Position numbers and translations under genes: made by a program
Notes under the pieces: generated by a model
The model's input: only the letters and a program-made list of their open reading frames with translations
Databases searched by the model: none
What the model was told of the DNA's origin: nothing
DNA from: Bacteroides intestinalis DSM 17393
GTDB lineage: Bacteria > Bacteroidota > Bacteroidia > Bacteroidales > Bacteroidaceae
Length of the DNA stretch: 64,000 bases
Reading direction: 5' to 3'
Assembly (NCBI RefSeq): GCF_000172175.1
Contig: NZ_ABJL02000007.1
Coordinates: forward strand, 806,001 to 870,000
In this document: positions 8,893 to 16,446 of the stretch, in pieces
Position numbering within the stretch: position 1 is the first letter of the stretch
Layout of the letters: each line of letters begins with the position of its first letter

Positions 8893-10002
8893 ATGATGGA
8901 AAATATTCAACCCCCAATTTCCGGCTATCCGCAGAAGAAGCGACTCTTGTCTCTCGACGTGTTACGTGGAATTACTGTTGTCGGAATGATTCTCGTCAAT
9001 AATTCCGGTGGAAAGCTATCCTACGACTCCCTGCAGCATTCTGCATGGAATGGGCTGACGCTTTGTGACCTGGTCTTTCCGTTCTTTTTGTTCATCATGG
9101 GCATTTCCACTTACATTGCTCTGAACAAGTTCCATTTCCAGGCATCAGGTCCGGTGATCCGTAAGATACTGAAACGTACTCTTGTCATTCTGTGCATCGG
9201 CTGGGCCATTCATTGGTTTCACTTTATCTGTGAGGGCGATTTCTTTCCCCTTGCCCATCTCCGGCTTACGGGGGTGTTGCCACGTATCGCTTTATGTTAT
9301 TGTGCCGTTTCTTTCGTAGCTCTGTATGTCAAGCCTAAGTATATCGGCTGGATGATCGGTTTCCTTATTATCGGATATGCCGTCTTGCTCGGCATTGGCA
9401 ATGGATATACCCTCGATAGTACAAATATCCTGGCAATTATAGACCGGAATGTATTGGGTGCAGACCACCTTTATCATAAAAGTCCGATAGATCCGGAAGG
9501 ACTTACCAGCACCCTTGCAGCTATTGCTCATACATTGATTGGCTTTTGTTGCGGGAGGATCATACTGGCTAAGGAAGCTTTGGAACAGAAAACCCTGAAA
9601 CTGTTTGTGGCAGGCTTTATTCTGATGGCATGCGGTTTTGTGCTGACGGAGGCTTTGCCATTGAATAAGCGTATCTGGTCGCCTACCTTCGTATTGGTTA
9701 CTTGCGGACTGGCTGCCATGCTTCAGGCTGTACTTATTTACTTCATCGATATGAAAGAGAAGAAGAACTGGTGCCGCTTTTTTGAGGTATTCGGAGTCAA
9801 CCCTTTGTTTCTCTATGTACTCAGTGAGGTGGCGGCTATTGTTATCGGTGCCACCGGAAGCAAACCGATTGTTTACGAAGGGATACATTCATTGATAACC
9901 GATCCTTATCTGGCATCTGCCGTTTACGCTCTTGCTTTCACGTTGCTGATGGGAGCATGCGGCTATCCATTGTATAAAAAGAAAATCTATATAAAAATAT
10001 AA
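8893..10002 (+). CDS. Multi-pass acetyltransferase related to HGSNAT (DUF5009)
   Basis: About 369 aa integral membrane protein with roughly ten hydrophobic helices. The N-terminus reads 'RLLSLDVLRGI', then a 'GGK' loop and 'HSAWNGLTLCDLVFPFF'. This is the hallmark block of heparan-alpha-glucosaminide N-acetyltransferase (HGSNAT), including the histidine (codon 9037-9039) matching the proposed acetyl-carrying His of the human enzyme. HGSNAT passes acetyl from cytosolic acetyl-CoA across the membrane to non-reducing glucosamine; the bacterial role is inferred. A GTG at 8875 is an alternative start, but ATG 8893 or 8896 is preferred because the GTG lies in a repetitive GTGATTAGTGATT junction. 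It sits between GH89 and GH92 with a 1-bp gap to the latter, so it is clearly in the operon. Confidence 0.8.
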   Translation: MMENIQPPISGYPQKKRLLSLDVLRGITVVGMILVNNSGGKLSYDSLQHSAWNGLTLCDLVFPFFLFIMGISTYIALNKFHFQASGPVIRKILKRTLVILCIGWAIHWFHFICEGDFFPLAHLRLTGVLPRIALCYCAVSFVALYVKPKYIGWMIGFLIIGYAVLLGIGNGYTLDSTNILAIIDRNVLGADHLYHKSPIDPEGLTSTLAAIAHTLIGFCCGRIILAKEALEQKTLKLFVAGFILMACGFVLTEALPLNKRIWSPTFVLVTCGLAAMLQAVLIYFIDMKEKKNWCRFFEVFGVNPLFLYVLSEVAAIVIGATGSKPIVYEGIHSLITDPYLASAVYALAFTLLMGACGYPLYKKKIYIKI

Positions 10003-10003
10003 C

Positions 10004-12328
10004 ATGAAACGGACGATCTATACATACTGCTCCCTATTATTGGTAACTGCCTTGCTGCCGGGTACCACTTCGTGCACCGGACGTTGTGGAATGGATGATG
10101 AGTCGCGGTTATCCTATATCGACACCCGCGTCGGCACTGCCCCCAGTGCCACCCATACAGCCGGATTGTTCGGCAAAGATACCGAAGAATACGGGCAAAC
10201 TCTTCCAGCAGTACTCGAACCCAACGGAATGAACTTCTGGACTGCGCAGACGCGTGATACGGAACAAAAATGTATAGCTCCCTATTATTATGCAGATTCC
10301 CTGCTGCAAGGTTTCCGTAACTCCCATTGGATTGTGGGCGGATGTACGCAGGATTACGGTTCTATGACCCTGATGCCCCTCTTCGGTACATTACGTTGTC
10401 AGCCGGAAGCACGTTCCACCCGTTTCTCGCATGCCGAGGAAATGGCGACTCCCGCCTATTATAGGGTTTCTCTACCGGATGAGAATATCTTTGCTGAAAT
10501 GACGGGCCGTTCGCGTTCCGCTATCTTTCGTTTCACCTACGGAAAAGCAGGAAAAGGTTATTTGGTGGTGAATCCCAACAGTGATGAAGGTCAGGGATAC
10601 ATCTGCATCGATACCCTCAACAATCAGATCTACGGATACAATCCCGTTCACCGCATTTATCAGGGCTGGGGAAAACCGGCAGGGTATAACGGACATTTCA
10701 TCGTTCAGCTGCAAAAGAAGCTGACGGGGTACGGTGTGTTCAGGGGAGATTCCCTGTCTCCAGGTGTCATCCGGATAGGTGATGCGGCCCAGATAGGTGC
10801 TTATGTAGAATTTAATGTAGCTGAAGGCGAAGAAGTGCTGGTAAAAGCTGCTTCCTCCTTTACCGACCGGGACGGTGTTTTGCAAAACCTGAAGGCTGAA
10901 ATCCCTCATTGGGATTTCGGTCAGACTTGCACAGATTTGAGACAGATCTGGGAAAAACACCTCTCTGCCATTGATGTAGAAACCGAACAGCTTGCGGACA
11001 AGGAAATGTTTTACGGTGCTTTCTATCGTGCCTCTTTCTTGCCGCATACATTCAATGATGTAGATGGGCGTTATCCCTCTTTTGCAAATGGAACCCCGAT
11101 ACGGCAACTTCCTGAAGGAGAAACGTATTATGAAGATTACAGCATGTGGGATACCTACCGTGCCCTGCATCCAATGATAAATCTGCTTTTCCCGACCAAG
11201 GGCGGAGATATGATGCAATCTCTGGTGCATAAATATGAGCAAGGTGGGTGGCTACCCATTTTCCCTTGCTGGAATAGCTATACCGCCGCTATGATAGGCG
11301 ATCATTGTATCTCCGCCATCAGTGATGCCTACTGTAAGGGCATTCGTAATTTCGATGTGGATAAGGCTTATGAAGGAATGCGTAAGAATGCTTTTGAAGT
11401 TCCTTCCAACCCAGATGAATATAAAAACGGTATGGGGCGCCGTGCCCTGGCTTCTTATCTGGAATATGGATATATTCCTCTTGAAGACGGTGTACCCGAT
11501 GCATTCCACACGAAAGAACAAGTGTCGCGTACTCTGGAATATGCTTATGATGACTTTGCCCTTGCACAGATGGCGAAAGCTCTGGGTAAGACAGATGATT
11601 ACCAGGCATTGATACAGCGTGCTGCCAATTATCGCAATGTGATTGATTCCCGTACCGGATATGCCCAGGGACGTCATGCCGATGGTACTTTCCTGAATGA
11701 TGCCAATGCTTTCAATTTCGCCCGTTTCATTACTGAGGGCGCTCCTTGCCATTATACCTGGTATGTGCCGCAAGATCCGTACGGGTTGATGGATTGTATG
11801 GGAGGCAAGGATAAATATGTAGCCAAACTGGATTCCATGTTCAGCGAACAGCGTTACTGGCATGGAAATGAGCCCTGTCATCAGGTTGCTTATATGTTCA
11901 ATTATGCAGGCGAGCCTTGGAAAACTCAACGTGCCGTCCGGCATATTATGGAAACGGAATATCTGAATGAACCGGGTGGACTTTCCGGTAATGACGATGC
12001 CGGACAGATGTCGGCCTGGTATATGTTTGCCGCTATGGGGTTCTATCCGGTATGTCCCGGTACCCCGTATTGTCTACTTGCCAGCCCCTCATTCCCCAGC
12101 TTTACGCTGAATCTTGAGAATGGAAATACATTCACCGTGAAAGCCCGTAATGCGTCGCAGAAGAATATTTATATCCAGTCGGCAACACTAAATGGAAAGC
12201 CTTATACACGGAATTATATTACCCATCAGGATATAGTGAATGGTGGTGTGATGGAGTTTGTAATGGGGGATGAACCGAATAAAGAGTGGGGAGCGGGAGC
12301 AGAAAACTGTCCGCCGGAAGTAATGTAG
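10004..12328 (+). CDS. GH92 alpha-mannosidase, lipoprotein
   Basis: 774 aa calcium-dependent exo-alpha-mannosidase. Lipoprotein signal with lipobox 'GTTSC' at about 20-24. N-terminal beta-sandwich ('YIDTRVGT') and (alpha/alpha)6 catalytic domain. Key motifs: 'DTYRALHP', 'HGNEPCHQVAY' with candidate acid E623, and 'GNDDAGQMSAW' with catalytic-base aspartates D664/D665, then 'GFYPVCPG'. These are the GH92 signatures. It starts 1 bp after the membrane acetyltransferase stop and is followed 26 bp later by GH28. A second, distinct GH92 (16443-18719) is encoded on the other strand in the same locus. GH92 enzymes differ in linkage (alpha-1,2/1,3/1,4/1,6 or phosphomannose); this cannot be assigned by eye. 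Confidence 0.92.
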   Translation: MKRTIYTYCSLLLVTALLPGTTSCTGRCGMDDESRLSYIDTRVGTAPSATHTAGLFGKDTEEYGQTLPAVLEPNGMNFWTAQTRDTEQKCIAPYYYADSLLQGFRNSHWIVGGCTQDYGSMTLMPLFGTLRCQPEARSTRFSHAEEMATPAYYRVSLPDENIFAEMTGRSRSAIFRFTYGKAGKGYLVVNPNSDEGQGYICIDTLNNQIYGYNPVHRIYQGWGKPAGYNGHFIVQLQKKLTGYGVFRGDSLSPGVIRIGDAAQIGAYVEFNVAEGEEVLVKAASSFTDRDGVLQNLKAEIPHWDFGQTCTDLRQIWEKHLSAIDVETEQLADKEMFYGAFYRASFLPHTFNDVDGRYPSFANGTPIRQLPEGETYYEDYSMWDTYRALHPMINLLFPTKGGDMMQSLVHKYEQGGWLPIFPCWNSYTAAMIGDHCISAISDAYCKGIRNFDVDKAYEGMRKNAFEVPSNPDEYKNGMGRRALASYLEYGYIPLEDGVPDAFHTKEQVSRTLEYAYDDFALAQMAKALGKTDDYQALIQRAANYRNVIDSRTGYAQGRHADGTFLNDANAFNFARFITEGAPCHYTWYVPQDPYGLMDCMGGKDKYVAKLDSMFSEQRYWHGNEPCHQVAYMFNYAGEPWKTQRAVRHIMETEYLNEPGGLSGNDDAGQMSAWYMFAAMGFYPVCPGTPYCLLASPSFPSFTLNLENGNTFTVKARNASQKNIYIQSATLNGKPYTRNYITHQDIVNGGVMEFVMGDEPNKEWGAGAENCPPEVM

Positions 12329-12354
12329 TTTAATTTAAGAAAGATATACTTATT

Positions 12355-13779
12355 ATGAGAGTAAAAGCATTCTTGTTTGCCCTATGCTGTATCTTGCTGT
12401 TAGGGGCTTGCGGTACTCCGAAGACTGGAGGAACTGTTTACAATATTATGGATTACGGAGCCAAAGGTGACGGCGTGACCGATGACGCCGCTGCTATACA
12501 AACCGCTATCAACCAGTGTTCCAAGTCGGGTGGCGGAACGGTACTTGTTCCGGCGGGGCGTACTTTCATGTGCAGTCCTTTCCATCTTGCCTCGTTTGTA
12601 GAACTGCACCTGGAACCTAATTCCTGCCTGCTTGCCAATCCCGATGAGGCTGCCTATACCCTGAGCGCTTTCCGCGATAACCGTGGTGAAGGCATGATGT
12701 GGATTTATGGTCAAGACCTGAAAGAGGTATCTATCACCGGAACAGGAACTATAGACGGAAACGGTGTCTCCTTTATGGGCAAGGAACTGGAAGATTCTTA
12801 CGAGCTGAAACCGGTGACCGACTTTGATCCCCGTCCGCATGTGCTGACGCTTATCAATATAGAGAAGACAGTGATTCGTGATGTAACCATCCGCAACAGT
12901 GCCTATTGGACGGTTCATCTCATTGGTTGCAACGATGCCTCCATTGATGGCATCTCTATTCTGAACAATCTGAAGATACGCAATGGCGACGGCATCGATG
13001 TAGACCATTCCAAGAATGTGCGCATTGCCAATTGCCATATAGAATCAGGTGATGACTGTATCTGCCTGAAGAACCGCCGCGAGTTTGAGGAGTACGGTTC
13101 GTGCGAAGACATTGTGGTAACTAACTGTACCATGGTCTCCCGTTCCTGTGCCATCAAGATCGGTTCGGAAAATATGGATAAGATTAATAACGTACTGTTC
13201 AATAACTGTATTATTAAGAATAGCAACCGCGGCATCGGTATTCAGAACCGGGATGAAGGAACGGTTACCAACGTAATTTTCTCTAATATGATTGTGGATT
13301 GCATGTTCTACTCGGATGTCTGGTGGGGAAAGGCGGAACCCATTTACGTGACTTCTTATCCGCGTGCCGTAGGCAATCATAAGGATGCCGGTTGGCGCTT
13401 TCCGAAGGGAGCTACCGAAGGACGTTGCGGAGAGGTGAGCCGTATTTATTTCACAAATATCAAGTGTACCAGCGAGAACGGTATTTTTGTAGGCGGGGAT
13501 ACACAAGACAAGGTGAACCATATCTACTTTGAAAACGTAGATCTGCTGTTGCAGAAACGTACTGCCTATGAGGGCGGTATTTATGATAAACGTCCGTGCG
13601 TAGGCGAAGGATTTATCCATGATAAGACGTATGGGTTCTATATCGATACGGCATCCGATATCCTGATAGATGATTGTACGGTTACTTGGGGAGATATCCG
13701 TCCCGATCAGGCAGCTGAAGGTATTGGACAGAAGGATGTTCGTAATCTGAAAGGTAACTTAAATTCGTCACGAAGATGA
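12355..13779 (+). CDS. GH28 family (polygalacturonase-like) lipoprotein, divergent active site
   Basis: 474 aa right-handed parallel beta-helix protein. Lipobox 'LLGAC' at about 16-20; N-terminal pectate-lyase-like start 'YGAKGDGVTDDAAAIQTAI'. Catalytic aspartates are present: N210-x-D212 in 'NGDGIDVDH' and D233-D234 in 'SGDDCICLKN'. The usual SGHG is replaced by 'SRSCAIKIGSE' (S262-C265), and the usual RIK region reads 'NRGIGIQNRDEG', so substrate binding differs from true pectinases. Such branches can be rhamnogalacturonan- or xylogalacturonan-acting, or act on other glycans. It overlaps the next gene by four bases (ATGA), so the two are translationally coupled. Confidence 0.85.
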   Translation: MRVKAFLFALCCILLLGACGTPKTGGTVYNIMDYGAKGDGVTDDAAAIQTAINQCSKSGGGTVLVPAGRTFMCSPFHLASFVELHLEPNSCLLANPDEAAYTLSAFRDNRGEGMMWIYGQDLKEVSITGTGTIDGNGVSFMGKELEDSYELKPVTDFDPRPHVLTLINIEKTVIRDVTIRNSAYWTVHLIGCNDASIDGISILNNLKIRNGDGIDVDHSKNVRIANCHIESGDDCICLKNRREFEEYGSCEDIVVTNCTMVSRSCAIKIGSENMDKINNVLFNNCIIKNSNRGIGIQNRDEGTVTNVIFSNMIVDCMFYSDVWWGKAEPIYVTSYPRAVGNHKDAGWRFPKGATEGRCGEVSRIYFTNIKCTSENGIFVGGDTQDKVNHIYFENVDLLLQKRTAYEGGIYDKRPCVGEGFIHDKTYGFYIDTASDILIDDCTVTWGDIRPDQAAEGIGQKDVRNLKGNLNSSRR

Positions 13780-15011
13780 GACAATGCATAATTTTTATAT
13801 TGTATTTACTGTGTACTTTCACCGCCCGTTCCCAGTCCGTATTGACGCCGGAGCAGACAGGGAGTATTTATTATGCTTATCCTGCCCCTCCATCTGTCCA
13901 TACCCCTGCTCCGGCAGGATACGAGCCTTTCTATATCAGTCACTACGGTCGTCATGGCTCCCGTTGGATGACAGCGGATGAACGTTATACGGAAGTCATC
14001 TGTGTTTTTGATTCCCTTTATCAATGTTCTGGGCTTACTCCTCTTGGCATGGATGTCCGTCAGCGTCTGCACAAGGTTTGGGAAGATGCCCGCGGATGTA
14101 GTGGAAGTATTACTCCCCTTGGCGAACGTCAACATCGTGAGATAGCTGAACGCATGTATCACAATTTTCCGCAAGTATTCCGGGAAGATGCTTTCGTAGA
14201 CGCCCGTTCGTCCACTTCTCTGCGTTGTGCTATGAGCATGAGCTATTTTACGGAACGCTTGAAAGAACTGAATCCTGCCTTGCATGTGGAGCGTAGGGCT
14301 TACCATCGGTATATGGATTATATAGCTTACACCTCTCCCGAAGGTGAGAAGTTTTCTTCAGAGAAAGCTTCATGGAGACGTGGGTTCAGGGAATTTGAAA
14401 AGAAGAATGTTCGTCCCGGACGCCTGATGGCTTCCCTGTTTGTGAAACCTGATGCGATAGCTGATCCGGATGCCATGATGCGCAGCCTCTATTGGATTGC
14501 TGCCGATATGCAGAATGTAGAGTTGGATTTGTCTTTCTATGATATCTTTGAATACGAGGAGTTGGTGGGTATTTGGAAGACGGTGAATGCTCGCATGTAC
14601 GTGTGTAATGCTGCTGCTCCGCTCAATGGCGGTCTGATGCCTCGCTGTGCTGTGCCTTTGTTGCGCAATATTCTGGAAAGTGCGGATGTTGCTATAATGA
14701 AAGGTACTCCTGCGGCAGATCTCCGTTTCGGGCATGATACCCACCTCATCCGTCTGCTTGCTTTGATGCAAATAGAAGGATGTAGCAATCAGGAGGCGGA
14801 TATGGAAAAATTCCATCTTGCCTGGCAAGATTATCGGGTCTCTCCTATGGGAGCCAATCTGCAAATCATTTTCTATCGTGATAAGAAGAATGATATACTG
14901 GTGAAATTCCTGTTGAATGAATGTGAAGTGACGCTACCGTTGAAGAATAAAACTGCTCCTTATTATTCATGGAAGGAAGTTAAAACTTTTCTGGCTGGAG
15001 TACTGGAGTAG
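13776..15011 (+). CDS. Secreted histidine acid phosphatase (phytase/MINPP-like)
   Basis: 411 aa with a signal peptide (about 1-20, ending 'ARSQS'). The phosphatase signature 'YGRHGSRW' carries nucleophile H60, and the proton donor 'GHDTHL' carries H320-D321. This is the branch-2 histidine phosphatase fold that includes phytases, inositol-polyphosphate phosphatases and glucose-1-phosphatases. Its start overlaps the GH28 stop (ATGA), so it is the last cistron of the GH89 operon. Its presence with two GH92 enzymes raises the possibility of phosphorylated glycans, for example mannose phosphate; that is inference. It is convergent with the HU-like gene, with 18 bp between the stops and no clear terminator. 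Confidence 0.85.
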   Translation: MRQCIIFILYLLCTFTARSQSVLTPEQTGSIYYAYPAPPSVHTPAPAGYEPFYISHYGRHGSRWMTADERYTEVICVFDSLYQCSGLTPLGMDVRQRLHKVWEDARGCSGSITPLGERQHREIAERMYHNFPQVFREDAFVDARSSTSLRCAMSMSYFTERLKELNPALHVERRAYHRYMDYIAYTSPEGEKFSSEKASWRRGFREFEKKNVRPGRLMASLFVKPDAIADPDAMMRSLYWIAADMQNVELDLSFYDIFEYEELVGIWKTVNARMYVCNAAAPLNGGLMPRCAVPLLRNILESADVAIMKGTPAADLRFGHDTHLIRLLALMQIEGCSNQEADMEKFHLAWQDYRVSPMGANLQIIFYRDKKNDILVKFLLNECEVTLPLKNKTAPYYSWKEVKTFLAGVLE

Positions 15012-15029
15012 TCGATTCAGCTCCTGTTA

Positions 15030-15638
15030 CTATTGTTGTACCTTTCCGTAAACCACCTGCTTTCCCGCTCCGTAGCGTATCAAAAGCCCGTCGGCAATAA
15101 AGCCATTCAGTTCTTTCAGGGCAAGTTTCTTACTGCATCCTGTCAGCCGGCAGTAGTCGGCACGGGTGAGGCAGGGGTATTTTGCCAGATGGCTGTTGAT
15201 TATTTTTAGGCATTTCTCTGCATCGCGTTCTTCCCTGTTGGGACGGGTAAAGGATTCACCGCGTTCCGGCTTTATTTTCCAATGCACTTCTTTTTTGAAC
15301 CGGCTACTCGGACGGTAATTGATGTTTTTTAATTTGATGGACTGTGCATGCACGTCCTTTTTATTCATTACAGGAGGTCCCTGCAGGGATACGGAGAAGT
15401 AACCCATCTCTCCCATTTCCACAATCCACCCGTCGGCAAGTAAATCTCTCAATTCATCTTGGAAAGACTGCATGGCACCTGCGAGCAGGCTGCGGCTCAA
15501 ACCTGTGAATTTGTGAACGCGGTCCAGAAATCCTTCCCGACCGATGGTTCCTTTGAAAACTACGCGGGGATGGAGCGGTTGTTGCTCGCCGGTCTGCTGT
15601 ATGTCGGGAGTTTCGTAAAGGTCGTATTCTAAGCTCAT
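15030..15638 (-). CDS. HU-family DNA-binding protein with C-terminal extension
   Basis: 202 aa. Residues about 25-120 form an HU/IHF-like fold ('GREGFLDRVHKFTGL', 'FQDELRDLLADGWIVEMGEMGYFSVSL'). The remaining 80 residues look like a winged-helix-type extension ('LTRADYCRLTGCSKKLALKEL'). Bacteroides genomes have many such extended HU proteins; roles are mostly unknown. Its upstream region is densely packed with copies of TTTCGTTCCACTATAG (15713-15803), which suggests autoregulation or a specific operator. Confidence 0.78.
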   Translation of the reverse strand: MSLEYDLYETPDIQQTGEQQPLHPRVVFKGTIGREGFLDRVHKFTGLSRSLLAGAMQSFQDELRDLLADGWIVEMGEMGYFSVSLQGPPVMNKKDVHAQSIKLKNINYRPSSRFKKEVHWKIKPERGESFTRPNREERDAEKCLKIINSHLAKYPCLTRADYCRLTGCSKKLALKELNGFIADGLLIRYGAGKQVVYGKVQQ

Positions 15639-15712
15639 AATTATAATTGTTTTATATAGGCATTCCGATTCATCCTGCTGCCTGTCGGGATGCGGCTCAT
15701 TCGTTACTTTTA

Positions 15713-15803
15713 TTTCGTTCTACTACAGTATATCTTTCGTTCCACTATGGCGGTTCGCAAAGTATACTATAGTGATTCTTTCGTTTTACTATAGTGGAAC
15801 GAA
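15713..15803. repeat. Clustered TTTCGTTYYACTAYAG repeats upstream of the HU-like gene
   Basis: Three direct copies lie at 15713-15728, 15735-15750 and 15779-15794. An inverted copy, ATAGTGGAACGAA, lies at 15791-15803 and pairs perfectly over 13 bases with the 15736-15748 copy. A likely - strand -7 element (TATACTTTG, 15758-15766) sits between the copies, so the repeats bracket the promoter. The rest of 15639-15894 shows no gene. Confidence 0.7.
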
Positions 15804-15894
15804 TTTATGTTAGGCGACAAAGATAATAAGAATAGGCGGAAAAGGAAATAAAAGTGGCAGGACTTGCATAAATTTTTATATTGAACCCTTCCTT

Positions 15895-16446
15895 TTAGTT
15901 GGATGGTTGAACAGTGACTTCCCAGTTAACCCCTAACGGATTATTACAAGTTCTCCATACTAACGCTAACTTAGGATTATCCAGTATCCACATCTCGCAT
16001 CCTTCCGCGGCATCCTTCACATGAATAAGCGGATAACCTAAAGCCCGTTCGTTACTGTCCAGAACGGAGTACGTCGTTTGATTGTAGACAAGTGTTTGCT
16101 GCTCCTTTAGTTGCTTGTAGGCGGAACGGGAAAGGATATAAACAGTTTCCTCCGGAGAGAGCTGTACATGCTTACCATCTTCCGGTTGCAGGAAGCTGAG
16201 CCGTGTAGCTTGTTCTACGGATTCGGGTCCCATGGCATAGCTTCCCGATTGCCATTTCAAATTGCGTTCTATTCCCCAATGCAGGTATATGGAATCCTGC
16301 TTTTCCTGGAAAGACATTTCGTATTTCCGTGTCTGCCCGTGTAATTTGAATACAAATAGCAATGTGTCGGGAAGAATGCTCTGTGCAAATAGACTTCCGG
16401 TGAAGCCCAGACATAGCAAGACGGATAGAATCATATATTTCTTCAT
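15895..16446 (-). CDS. Small secreted protein of unknown function, last gene of susC operon
   Basis: 183 aa from the ATG at 16446, which overlaps the GH92 stop (ATGA), so it is translationally coupled. The first 20 residues (MKKYMILSVLLC... ending 'LFAQS') are a signal peptide. The mature part is beta-rich, has three cysteines (in 'GCEMW' and 'RTCNN' plus one in the signal) and no motif I recognise. An earlier in-frame ATG at 16488 would add a charged, non-signal-like extension and is less likely. The context suggests a periplasmic accessory protein for the GH92 system. Function not assigned. Confidence 0.7.
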   Translation of the reverse strand: MKKYMILSVLLCLGFTGSLFAQSILPDTLLFVFKLHGQTRKYEMSFQEKQDSIYLHWGIERNLKWQSGSYAMGPESVEQATRLSFLQPEDGKHVQLSPEETVYILSRSAYKQLKEQQTLVYNQTTYSVLDSNERALGYPLIHVKDAAEGCEMWILDNPKLALVWRTCNNPLGVNWEVTVQPSN

